A DNA stretch of 52,033 bases from Schleiferilactobacillus shenzhenensis LY-73 (GTDB lineage: Bacteria > Bacillota > Bacilli > Lactobacillales > Lactobacillaceae). The notes below the pieces were generated by a model. That model had not been told where the DNA came from. It was given only the letters and a program-made list of their open reading frames with translations, and did not search any database. Below are positions 40,602-48,263 of this stretch, piece after piece. A program made the translations under genes and the position numbers. The stretch is from positions 1 to 52,033 of the forward strand of contig NZ_KI271600.1 of the NCBI RefSeq assembly GCF_000469325.1, read 5' to 3'. Position 1 is the first letter of the stretch; every line of letters starts with the position of its first letter.

Positions 40602-42124
40602 TGGGCGACACCCCCTGCAATGACTTTCATGATGTTGTCCTGGCTGATCTGGTTATCGGTCAGTTCCCCGACGGCATGGCGGTCCCGGAGGACGATGATG
40701 CGGTCGCAGGTGCGGACCATTTCTTCATATTCGGAAGAAATGAAGATGATGGCCATCCCCTGGCGGGACAGCTTGACGATCAGGTTCTCGATCTCTCGCT
40801 TGGTGTTGATGTCGATGCCCCGGGTGGGTTCATCGAGGATCAAGAGCTTCGGGTCGGTGGCCAGCCAGCGGGCCAGCAGTACCTTCTGCTGGTTGCCGCC
40901 GGACAGGTCGCCGATTTTCTTCTCCATGCTGGGCGTCTTGATGTCCAGCAGGTCGATATACTTCTGGGCGACTTCCTGCTGCTTCTTCAGCGGGATCCGG
41001 CGCAGCCCTTTCTTCGCTTGCAGCGACAGCATGATGTTCTCGCGAATGCTCAAGTCGCCGACGATGCCGGAGACTTTGCGGTCCTCGGAACAGTAGCCCA
41101 GCTGGTCGGCTAGGGCCTTGCGCGGGTTCATCCGCTTGACCTCGTCATTGCCGACGTAGATCACGCCGTCATCGAAGTGGGTGACGCCGAAGAGCAGCTC
41201 GGCCACCTCGGTCCGGCCTGACCCGAGCAAGCCGGCCAAGCCCAGCACTTCCCCGGCCCGCACGGCCATGGAGAAGTCGTGGACCAGACCGCGCTTGGAG
41301 ATGTCTTCCATGCGCACGAAGCGCACCGTCGAATAATCTTTGCTCGGCCGGTGGGCCTGGGTGTTGGCATCAACAAATTTCTGCCCAATCATCTTGGTCA
41401 CCAAGTCCAGTTCCGGCAGATCCTTGGCCAGGTACTCGCCAATATAACGGCCATTACGCAGAACCGTGATGCGGTCAGAAATCGCGTAGACCTGATCCAT
41501 GAAGTGGGTGACGAAGAGGATGGCCATGTTCTGGTCCCGCAGGTGGCGGATGATGGCGAAAAGCTGGGCCACTTCGTTACTGTCCAGGCTGGACGTGGGT
41601 TCGTCGAGGATCAGGACCCCGGCGGACATGTCCACCGCCCGGGCGATGGCAATCATCTGCTGGACGGAGACGGAGTAGCTGTCCAGCGTCTTCGTCACGT
41701 CCACGTGGATGTCCAGACTCTCCAGCAGCTTGACCGCGTCGGCGTTCATCCTGTGCCAATCGATCTGCCCGAAGCGCATGGGTTGGCGGCCGATATAGAC
41801 GTTCTCGGCAACACTGAGATTGGGGCATAAGTTGACTTCTTGGTAGACGGTACTGATGCCCAGATCCTGCGCTTCTTGCGGGGTCTTCGGATTGATGTCC
41901 TGACCATGCAGCGTGACGGTGCCGCTGGTCCGTTCGTAGACCCCGGTCATCACCTTGATCAAGGTCGACTTGCCGGCGCCGTTTTCACCCATCAGGGCAT
42001 GGACCTCGCCGGCCCGCAAGTCCAGCTGCACATCATCGAGCGCCTTGACCCCGGGGAAATACTTGGCAATATGGCGCATCGACAGCACCACATCACCCTT
42101 CTTGACCGTGGGTGTTTCACGCAT
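40598..42124 (-). CDS. ytfR: Furanose ABC transporter ATP-binding protein YtfR-like
   Basis: 508 residues with two fused nucleotide-binding domains, the norm for the CUT2 class. The first has Walker A GENGAGKSTLIKVMTG (residues 52-67) and Walker B VLILDEPTSSLD; the second has the degenerate Walker A GLLGSGRTEVAELLFG, LSGGNQQKVLLARWL and LLILDEPTRGID. The asymmetry is normal for this family. AAAGGAG 7 nt before the ATG. It is separated from ytfQ by 258 bp of strongly folded sequence. Confidence 0.93.
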   Translation of the reverse strand: MRETPTVKKGDVVLSMRHIAKYFPGVKALDDVQLDLRAGEVHALMGENGAGKSTLIKVMTGVYERTSGTVTLHGQDINPKTPQEAQDLGISTVYQEVNLCPNLSVAENVYIGRQPMRFGQIDWHRMNADAVKLLESLDIHVDVTKTLDSYSVSVQQMIAIARAVDMSAGVLILDEPTSSLDSNEVAQLFAIIRHLRDQNMAILFVTHFMDQVYAISDRITVLRNGRYIGEYLAKDLPELDLVTKMIGQKFVDANTQAHRPSKDYSTVRFVRMEDISKRGLVHDFSMAVRAGEVLGLAGLLGSGRTEVAELLFGVTHFDDGVIYVGNDEVKRMNPRKALADQLGYCSEDRKVSGIVGDLSIRENIMLSLQAKKGLRRIPLKKQQEVAQKYIDLLDIKTPSMEKKIGDLSGGNQQKVLLARWLATDPKLLILDEPTRGIDINTKREIENLIVKLSRQGMAIIFISSEYEEMVRTCDRIIVLRDRHAVGELTDNQISQDNIMKVIAGGVAQ

Positions 42125-42174
42125 ATTTGTTCTCCTTTCACTATTTCACTTGACGGACAGAAATCCTGGTTGAG

Positions 42175-42354
42175 GGGCGGGTTTTTGAGGGCGGAGCGGA
42201 TTGGGGCTCAGGGGGGGAAACTGCACAAAATATTGGGCGCTTTTGGCCCAATATTTTGATGCAGTTAGGCGTGTTTAAGACCGCGCTTCCCAGCGGGCTT
42301 AAACCGCCGTCACCCCGTTCCAGCCCCAAATCCGCGGAGCCCTCAAAAACCCGG
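42175..42354 (-). repeat. Composite inverted repeat between ytfQ and ytfR
   Basis: Outer arms of about 31 bp (42178-42208 and 42322-42352) both read GGGTTTTTGAGGGC... in inverted orientation, differing at a few bases. Inside lie GTTTAAG/CTTAAAC with a CCGC/GCGG core (42272-42304) and a perfect 13-bp hairpin (42226-42238/42246-42258). The outer arms plus nested hairpins look like a small inverted-repeat element or a complex mRNA structure. Confidence 0.65.
42226..42258 (-). terminator. Strong intercistronic hairpin (attenuator-like)
   Basis: CAAAATATTGGGC pairs perfectly with GCCCAATATTTTG around a 7-nt loop, followed on the minus strand by only a short T-run. It probably lowers read-through from ytfQ into ytfR or protects the 3' end of ytfQ mRNA, giving the usual excess of binding protein. 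Confidence 0.65.
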
Positions 42355-42382
42355 GTATCTGTCAGACCCCCCTTTTTATCAA

Positions 42383-43381
42383 TTAATACGGCCGCGGCAT
42401 ATTCTTCTTGGCGTTGTCGATGTCGAACAGACTCTCGTGGACGTAGACCTTCTTCTGGACCTTCTTGCCTTCCTTGAGGGCGATGGCGGTCTTCATCACG
42501 TCGTTACCGGACATCGGGTTGCACTCGATGTCGGCGTTCATCTTGCCGTCGAGGATGGCTTGCAGGCCGTCGTTGGTGGCATCGAAGGAGATGATGGTGA
42601 TGTCCTTGCCCGGTGTCTTGCCGGCTTCTTGAATGGCCTGGATGGCGCCCATGGTCATATCGTCGTTCTCGGATACCAGCACGTTGATCTTGTCGCCGGA
42701 GGACTTCATGAAGGCTTCCATGACTTCCTTACCCTCTTCGCGGGTGAAGTTGCCGGATTGCTTCTCGATGATGTCCCAGTTGCTGTGGGTCTTGGCGACT
42801 TCTGCGAAGCCCTTGGTGCGGCCGACTTGGGCGGAAGCCCCAGTGGTTCCTTGCAGATACGCAATGTTCAGTTTCTCACTGGCCTTGTTCTGCTTCTTCA
42901 TATAAGTGGCCAGCCAATCGCCGGCCTTGCGCCCTTCCTTGGTGAAGTCGGAACCGATCCAAGCACTATACAGATCGTCCACGTTCTTCCCCTTGATCAT
43001 CCGGTCGACCAAGATGACAGGAATGTTGGCGTCCTTGGCTTCCTTCAAGACCGTCTCCCAGCCGGTTTCCACGACCGGGGCAACGGCGATGACGTCGACG
43101 CCTTGCTGAATGAAGTTACGAATGGCAGAAATCTGGTTCTCCTGCTTCTGCTGGGCATCGGAGAACTTCATGTTGATCTTCTTGTTCTTCTTGGCGGCAC
43201 TTTGCACCGACTTCGTGTTGGCCGTGCGCCACTGACTCTCAGCCCCCAGTTGAGAAAAGCCCAGGGTGACCTTGCCGCCCTTGCTGCTGCCCGAGGCGGA
43301 ACTGTTGCTGCCGCAGCCGGCAACCAGGAACAGCATCGCGATGATCCCAATCAGTGCGGTTAACCAATGATTCTTCTTCAT
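42383..43381 (-). CDS. ytfQ: Furanose ABC transporter substrate-binding lipoprotein YtfQ-like
   Basis: 332 residues. Lipobox LVAGC gives lipidated Cys23. Periplasmic-binding type 2 fold (family LacI/RbsB): VTLGFSQLGAESQWRTANTKSV, VDVIAVAPVVETGWETVLKEAK, PVILVDRMI, VLVSENDDMTMGAIQAI, NADIECNPMSG. These match the galactofuranose-binding YtfQ pattern. First gene of the importer operon, AGGAGGT 9 nt before the ATG. A very similar protein is encoded divergently in front of the histidine kinase. Confidence 0.93.
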   Translation of the reverse strand: MKKNHWLTALIGIIAMLFLVAGCGSNSSASGSSKGGKVTLGFSQLGAESQWRTANTKSVQSAAKKNKKINMKFSDAQQKQENQISAIRNFIQQGVDVIAVAPVVETGWETVLKEAKDANIPVILVDRMIKGKNVDDLYSAWIGSDFTKEGRKAGDWLATYMKKQNKASEKLNIAYLQGTTGASAQVGRTKGFAEVAKTHSNWDIIEKQSGNFTREEGKEVMEAFMKSSGDKINVLVSENDDMTMGAIQAIQEAGKTPGKDITIISFDATNDGLQAILDGKMNADIECNPMSGNDVMKTAIALKEGKKVQKKVYVHESLFDIDNAKKNMPRPY

Positions 43382-43413
43382 GTCTTGTGACCTCCTATCG
43401 ATTTGACAAGTTC

Positions 43414-43463
43414 ATTATCGCAAGATTGTGTAACCGCTCCCATGAGATTCTTCCACCGCTCCC
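43414..43463 (-). promoter_or_regulatory. ytfQ promoter: CRE-like box and GGGAGCGGT direct repeats
   Basis: On the minus strand the extended -10 TGCGATAAT (43414-43422) has no good -35. GGGAGCGGT occurs twice in the same direction (43455-43463 and 43433-43441), 22 bp apart, the nearer copy lying over the -35 position. This is where an AraC-type activator such as the adjacent YesN regulator would bind. TGGGAGCGGTTACA (43429-43442) also fits a CRE with one mismatch. Confidence 0.6.
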
Positions 43464-43540
43464 TAGACGTTTATTCAAAAGGCTAACCAAAAACTTGATT
43501 TTCTTTCAATGAACCTTGGTATTTGTTGGAAATGACAGCG

Positions 43541-43574
43541 CTCGCACTTTTGCGAGAATAACCGATGGTATACT
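43541..43574 (+). promoter_or_regulatory. Promoter of the sensor operon
   Basis: The extended -10 TGGTATACT (43566-43574) lacks a clear -35. The perfect inverted repeat CTCGCA-CTTT-TGCGAG (43541-43556) lies where the -35 would be and may be an operator. Confidence 0.5.
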
Positions 43575-43611
43575 AAAGGAAGCGTATTCAATTATAGGAA
43601 GGAAGACACGC

Positions 43612-44592
43612 ATGAAATTCGTCCGGACGACTGGTCTGCTGGTGCTGCTGCTGTGTTTGCTAGGCGGGTGCGCGCCGCGGCAGAAGGCAGCACCGGCCAA
43701 GTCTGCGCCGAGCATCGTCATCGGCTTCTCTCAATTAGGCCAAGAAAGTTCCTGGCGTCAGCGCAACACCGACTCCGTGCTGACGGCCGCAGCCGATGCG
43801 CGGTACCGGGTCCTCTACCGCAACGGTGATTCCTCCCAGGAACAGCAGATCAAGCAGATCCGGTCGTTCATCATCTCCCGGGTCGATGCCATCGTGTTTG
43901 CCCCCATCGTGGAGACGGGCTGGACCGCCGTCCTGAAGGAGGCTCGGGCCGCGGGCATTCCGGTCATCCTGGACGACCGCAATATTGCCCCGGCCGAAAG
44001 AAAGTACATCACCAGTGCCGTCTTCACCGACGCCGTGGGCGAGGGTCAGAAGGCCGCCGCCTTCGTGAAGAAGAAATTCACGAATCACCAGGGGCCGGTG
44101 CGGATGGTGCAAATTTACGGCAATAAGGATTCCAGCGTCTCCGTCGGCCGCTCCCGGGGATTCACGGAAGGCTTGGCTGGCGACGGCCGCTTTCAAACCG
44201 TGGCCACGGAATACGGCGACTTCATGATCTCCAAAGGGGAAGAGGTGATTCGTCAGCTGGCCCAAAAGGTCGACTTGCACACGATCGACGTCATTTTCAG
44301 CCACAATGACGACATGACCTTGGGCATTCTGAAGTACCTGAAGACCACGGATATCAAACCCGGCAAGGACATCGTGATTGTCAGTATCGACGCCACCCAA
44401 GAGGGCATCGATGCCTTGCGCCGGGGCGAGATCAACGCCGATATTGAATGCAACCCGGAGACCGGGCCAAAGCTGATGAACCTGATCAATTTGGTGCTGA
44501 ACCAGCAGTCCTTTGCGTCTTCCTACTATTTGGAAGACCAGGTCTTTTCTGAATTCGACACCCATCTGGCGACTGTCAAGCGCCGCTATTAG
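43612..44592 (+). CDS. YtfQ-like sugar-sensing lipoprotein of the LytS/YesN system
   Basis: 326 residues from the ATG at 43612 (MKFVRTTG), with GGAAGGAAG upstream. Lipobox LGGC, Cys20. The same fold as YtfQ, with parallel motifs: IVIGFSQLGQESSWRQRNTDSV, AIVFAPIVETGWTAVLKEAR, VIFSHNDDMTLGILKYL, NADIECNPETG. It is the first gene of a trio with a histidine kinase and a YesN regulator and divergent from ytfQ. By analogy with XylFII-LytS/YesN of Clostridium beijerinckii, it probably binds the sugar outside and presents it to the kinase rather than serving transport. Confidence 0.87.
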   Translation: MKFVRTTGLLVLLLCLLGGCAPRQKAAPAKSAPSIVIGFSQLGQESSWRQRNTDSVLTAAADARYRVLYRNGDSSQEQQIKQIRSFIISRVDAIVFAPIVETGWTAVLKEARAAGIPVILDDRNIAPAERKYITSAVFTDAVGEGQKAAAFVKKKFTNHQGPVRMVQIYGNKDSSVSVGRSRGFTEGLAGDGRFQTVATEYGDFMISKGEEVIRQLAQKVDLHTIDVIFSHNDDMTLGILKYLKTTDIKPGKDIVIVSIDATQEGIDALRRGEINADIECNPETGPKLMNLINLVLNQQSFASSYYLEDQVFSEFDTHLATVKRRY

Positions 44593-44607
44593 GAAGGCGG
44601 GGAGAAA

Positions 44608-46038
44608 ATGAAGCCACGGCGTCAACCGAGTATCCGCCGCCTGCTGATCGTGAACAACCGGATGATCACCGTACTGATCATCCTGCCCTTAGCGGTCATC
44701 GCTCTGCTGTTCTTCTTCAATACACGGCAGTATAACCAGATGATCAGCAACGTGAACCAGGCCAACGAGATCCGCAGCCAGGCCAGCGCCCACATCGAGA
44801 GCAGCATCTGGGATACGGTCAGCGGCAAGTCCACCGCCGCCGCGCCGACCCGCGTGATCTGCCAGCTGAGTGCCCGGCTGACCACCCTGCAGGCCCACAC
44901 GACGACCGAGGACCAGCGGGCGTCGCTGGGCTTCGCCGTGCGGACGCTGAAAACCCTGGCCAGCTACGTCGATCAGTTAAAGACGAATATTGCGCAGCAC
45001 CAGCCCGTGGACGATAACGTGGCCCTGTTCAATCAGACCAAGCAGGTGGATGAGCTCCTGGACGAAACTCTGGGGGAGTATGTCGTCGCGGAAATCAATC
45101 AAACAGCGGCCAAGAGTCAGGATCTGCTTCTGCTGTTCTACGGGTTCCTGGCGGCAATGGCTGTGCTGGTGGGCGTCATGTTGTTCTTAGCCCGGCGCAA
45201 CCGCCAGCGGCTGCAACGGTCGATTCAGCAGCCATTGAACCAAATCCTGACCTTCACCGGCGAAGTCGCTCAGGGCCACTGGGACAAACCGTTAGCGGAC
45301 CCGGGGGTGCAGGAATTTGACCAGCTGACCACTGAGTTGAACCAAATGACCGGGCAGCTGCAGACACTGTTCTCTGAAAACACCGCCAAACAGCGGGCCC
45401 TGGCGGAGGCCCAAATCCGGGTGCTGCAAGCCCAGATCAATCCCCACTTCATCTACAACAGTCTGGACGCCATTTTGATGCTGGCCCAAAGCGGGGACAA
45501 TGCCCGGGTCCAGGAGATCACCATGGCCCTGTCGGATTTCTTCAAAATCACCTTGAACAAGGGGAGCGAGTGGCTGACGGTGGGCAAGGAGCTGCGCCAT
45601 GTCGAGGATTATCTGGCGATCCTAAAGATTCGCTACGGGCCGATCCTGACCTACACGGTGTCCGCGGACGCAGCGGTCAAGGCCTTCCAAACGCCGAAGA
45701 TGCTGCTGCAGCCGCTGGTGGAGAATGCGGTGTACCACGGCATCAAGAATAGCCGCCGACGCGGCATTGTCACCGTGACCGCAGCGCTGGTGGCAGACCA
45801 TATCGTGTTCACGGTGCAGGATAACGGCATTGGGATGGACGCCGCCACCCTGGCCGCAGTCCAGGCCCATATGCAGCAGCCGCCCGACAGCAGGATTGAA
45901 GGCGGCTATGGCCTGTTCAATGTGGCCAAGCGGCTCAAGCTGCTCTTTGGTGACCGGGCGGAGCTGACGATTACCAGTGAATATAAGCGGGGAACGACCG
46001 TCATCGTCTCGCTGCCCCAACTGCCGGGGAAAGAATGA
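44608..46038 (+). CDS. Sensor histidine kinase, LytS/YesM family
   Basis: 476 residues: helix 1 (about 19-38), extracellular helical region (about 39-173), helix 2 (about 174-195), HAMP-like linker (196-255), His_kinase domain with H280 in QAQINPHFIYNSLDA, and HATPase with PLVENAVYHGI and DNGIGM...GGYGLFN. The extracellular part is too small to be a binding domain and would contact the lipoprotein encoded just before (15 bp gap). The next gene starts 10 bp after its stop. Confidence 0.94.
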   Translation: MKPRRQPSIRRLLIVNNRMITVLIILPLAVIALLFFFNTRQYNQMISNVNQANEIRSQASAHIESSIWDTVSGKSTAAAPTRVICQLSARLTTLQAHTTTEDQRASLGFAVRTLKTLASYVDQLKTNIAQHQPVDDNVALFNQTKQVDELLDETLGEYVVAEINQTAAKSQDLLLLFYGFLAAMAVLVGVMLFLARRNRQRLQRSIQQPLNQILTFTGEVAQGHWDKPLADPGVQEFDQLTTELNQMTGQLQTLFSENTAKQRALAEAQIRVLQAQINPHFIYNSLDAILMLAQSGDNARVQEITMALSDFFKITLNKGSEWLTVGKELRHVEDYLAILKIRYGPILTYTVSADAAVKAFQTPKMLLQPLVENAVYHGIKNSRRRGIVTVTAALVADHIVFTVQDNGIGMDAATLAAVQAHMQQPPDSRIEGGYGLFNVAKRLKLLFGDRAELTITSEYKRGTTVIVSLPQLPGKE

Positions 46039-46048
46039 GGAGGACATC

Positions 46049-47587
46049 ATGCTGAAGATTTTTATTGCGGAAGATGAGCCATTGATTCGGGATGCGTTAC
46101 GGGAATTGATCGAGAAAAACGGACCGGAATACGACATCGCTTATTCGGGCGAAGCGGGTGACGGTGAACTGGCCCTCTCCATGATCCAGGAGCTGAAACC
46201 GGACCTGCTCCTGGCGGACATCCGCATGCCCTTCATGGACGGGCTGACGCTGTCCCGCTACGCCAAGGATTTGCTGCCCTGGCTCCACGTGGTGATCATC
46301 AGCGGTTTTTCTGACTTCAATTACACCCAGGAAGCCATCGATATCGGCGTGGACGGATACCTGACCAAACCGGTGGAAGCCGCCGCCCTGCTGGCCCAAA
46401 TCCGCAAAGTGCAGGATAAGATCGCCGCGGAGACCGCCGAACGCCGCCAGCCTAGTCAGCAGGAAGCGATCTTGAACAAAGAATACTATAAGGAGCATTT
46501 CTTCAAGCGGTTGGAGGCTGGAGAATACACGCCGGCCGATTTACTGGCCCACCAGGACCGGGTGGACTTCTGCTTCACCGCGAAGGCCTTCGTGCCGCTC
46601 TACCTCCACCGGCAGACACCGCTGAACGATGAGACCAGCTACCGCCAGGCCATCAACCGCATCTGGGAACTCTTCGGACCGGATACGACGGTGCTCACGG
46701 TCGTCTATAATTCGGGCGACCTGGCCGGCATCATTGGCGGCGAGACCGCGGCGATTGCCAAGGAAAAAGCGGACCACGTCGCCAACGTCCTCAGCACCGA
46801 GACTGCCCTGCCCGTCAGTCCCTGCCACATCTGTGTGGGCCAACCGACGCCTCGGCTGTCGCAGATTGGGACGAGTCTTACGCTGGTGCGGCACCTGGCG
46901 TATGTCACGCCCATCAACCCGGCGGTCCGGGTGCGCAACGTTCAGGCGGCGGCTGTCACCGGCAGTTTATCGCTGACAGAAATTGACGATGTCGTTGCTC
47001 AGCTCCAAACCAGTATCAGTGATGCGCACGCGCCTGGCCCCAGTGCAGCCAAGATTTACGATATATTGAGTTATTTGCTGCAGCAGATCGGCCAGCAAAG
47101 CGGTGCGGTTTCTCAAAAAATGGCCCAAGAATACGACCACGCCAAGCTCTTAGTCATTGCCCAGACGCCCAGCCTGGCGCTGGCCACCCTGCCCATGTTT
47201 CTGAAGCAGTGGCAAGCGGGCGGCAGTCCGGCGGCTGAATCAAAAGCGGACGACCAAAGCAACCCGGTCGTCGAGCAAGTCGTGACCTATCTCCAGGACC
47301 ATTTCGCCGACCCGGACATCTCATTGCGTTCCATTGCGGATATGGTGCGCATCTCCCCGGCATACCTGAGCACGCTGTTTTCCCAAACGATGAACATCAC
47401 TTTCATCGAGTACCTGACCCGCTTGCGCTTGGCCAAGGCCCAGGCCATGTTGCGAACGTCGGAGGCACGGATCACCGACATTACCTTCGACATCGGGTAC
47501 ACGGACCCGAATTATTTCAGCTTCCTGTTTAAGAAACACTTTGGGGTGAGCCCGAAGGAGTATCGGAAGACGACGGTGGGAAACTGA
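46049..47587 (+). CDS. YesN-type response regulator with AraC DNA-binding domain
   Basis: 512 residues from the ATG at 46049 after GAGGAGGA. Receiver domain 1-120 with phospho-acceptor D57 in LLADIRMP, acidic pair in IAEDEP and Lys in YLTKPVEA. The middle region (about 140-400) is of the YesN type and not annotated further. Two helix-turn-helix motifs of the AraC family lie in the last 100 residues (DISLRSIADMVRISPAYLSTLF, ITDITFDIGYTDPNYFSFLFKKHFG). It probably activates the divergent ytfQ operon through the GGGAGCGGT repeats (inference). Confidence 0.94.
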   Translation: MLKIFIAEDEPLIRDALRELIEKNGPEYDIAYSGEAGDGELALSMIQELKPDLLLADIRMPFMDGLTLSRYAKDLLPWLHVVIISGFSDFNYTQEAIDIGVDGYLTKPVEAAALLAQIRKVQDKIAAETAERRQPSQQEAILNKEYYKEHFFKRLEAGEYTPADLLAHQDRVDFCFTAKAFVPLYLHRQTPLNDETSYRQAINRIWELFGPDTTVLTVVYNSGDLAGIIGGETAAIAKEKADHVANVLSTETALPVSPCHICVGQPTPRLSQIGTSLTLVRHLAYVTPINPAVRVRNVQAAAVTGSLSLTEIDDVVAQLQTSISDAHAPGPSAAKIYDILSYLLQQIGQQSGAVSQKMAQEYDHAKLLVIAQTPSLALATLPMFLKQWQAGGSPAAESKADDQSNPVVEQVVTYLQDHFADPDISLRSIADMVRISPAYLSTLFSQTMNITFIEYLTRLRLAKAQAMLRTSEARITDITFDIGYTDPNYFSFLFKKHFGVSPKEYRKTTVGN

Positions 47588-47640
47588 CCAAGGAACCAGG
47601 ACACAAATCATCCGGTACAAACTCAACCAGGAAATACACA

Positions 47641-47709
47641 AACGAGGTTGGGACAGAATCCACCAAGCAAATTCTGCTTGGTCGTGGATTCTGCCCCAGC
47701 CTCGTTTTT
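47641..47709 (+). terminator. Long hairpin terminator, repeat-like
   Basis: A stem of about 20 bp with an inner stem CAAGCA/TGCTTG, arms beginning AACGAGGTTGGGACAG and ending CCCCAGCCTCGTTTTT. It ends the sensor operon and may also face the minus-strand gene that follows. The GGTTGGGACAGAATCC-type sequence resembles terminator-like repeats common in lactobacilli (from memory). Confidence 0.8.
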
Positions 47710-47714
47710 AAAGA

Positions 47715-48158
47715 TCACTTGCGCAGGTAAGCCTGCACGAAAGACCACGTATCGTTTTCTAACCGCCACGTCCGCTCACTGGTCATCAGCGGGTGCCAGT
47801 GCTGAGGGACGCGATTCGTGTGCCGATAACCGAGGGGCCGCATGATCGTCTCCCATCGATGAAAGGGATGGCTAAATAGTGAATCCAGAGAATCGGCTGC
47901 CGGCCCGTCCAGGCGATAGTAAGTCCCCCAATGGCGGACGGGTTGGCGCGGTTGCAGCCACGCCTGGATGTCCCCGCGGAAAGCGTAATCCGAGATGTCC
48001 CAACTGGAGAATAACCGGCGGTACCGGTTGCTCTTGCCGGCGAGGACGTCATCGTACAGACCCCGGCGGATTTTGGCACGTAATTGGCGGTTGGCCAATG
48101 TTTTCATGCCCCGGTTGTAGTCTTTGACCACCGGTACATGTTTGAAGCTTCGACTCAT
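47715..48158 (-). CDS. Hypothetical protein
   Basis: 147 residues, basic N-terminus (MSRSFKHVPVVKDYNRGMKTLANRQLRAKIRRG), tryptophan- and tyrosine-rich remainder. The N-terminal pattern (SRSFKK-P-KD, NR-KR) recurs in short uncharacterised proteins of Firmicutes; I cannot give a function. Single gene. Confidence 0.65.
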   Translation of the reverse strand: MSRSFKHVPVVKDYNRGMKTLANRQLRAKIRRGLYDDVLAGKSNRYRRLFSSWDISDYAFRGDIQAWLQPRQPVRHWGTYYRLDGPAADSLDSLFSHPFHRWETIMRPLGYRHTNRVPQHWHPLMTSERTWRLENDTWSFVQAYLRK

Positions 48159-48263
48159 ATCTAAGCACTCCTTTCCGAGTACTTAGAAGTCATGCAGTCG
48201 TTTCATGGGGCCTGCCGCCTTTCTCTCTTGGCTATCCGTTTTCACTTCATCACTGCTCAGCAA

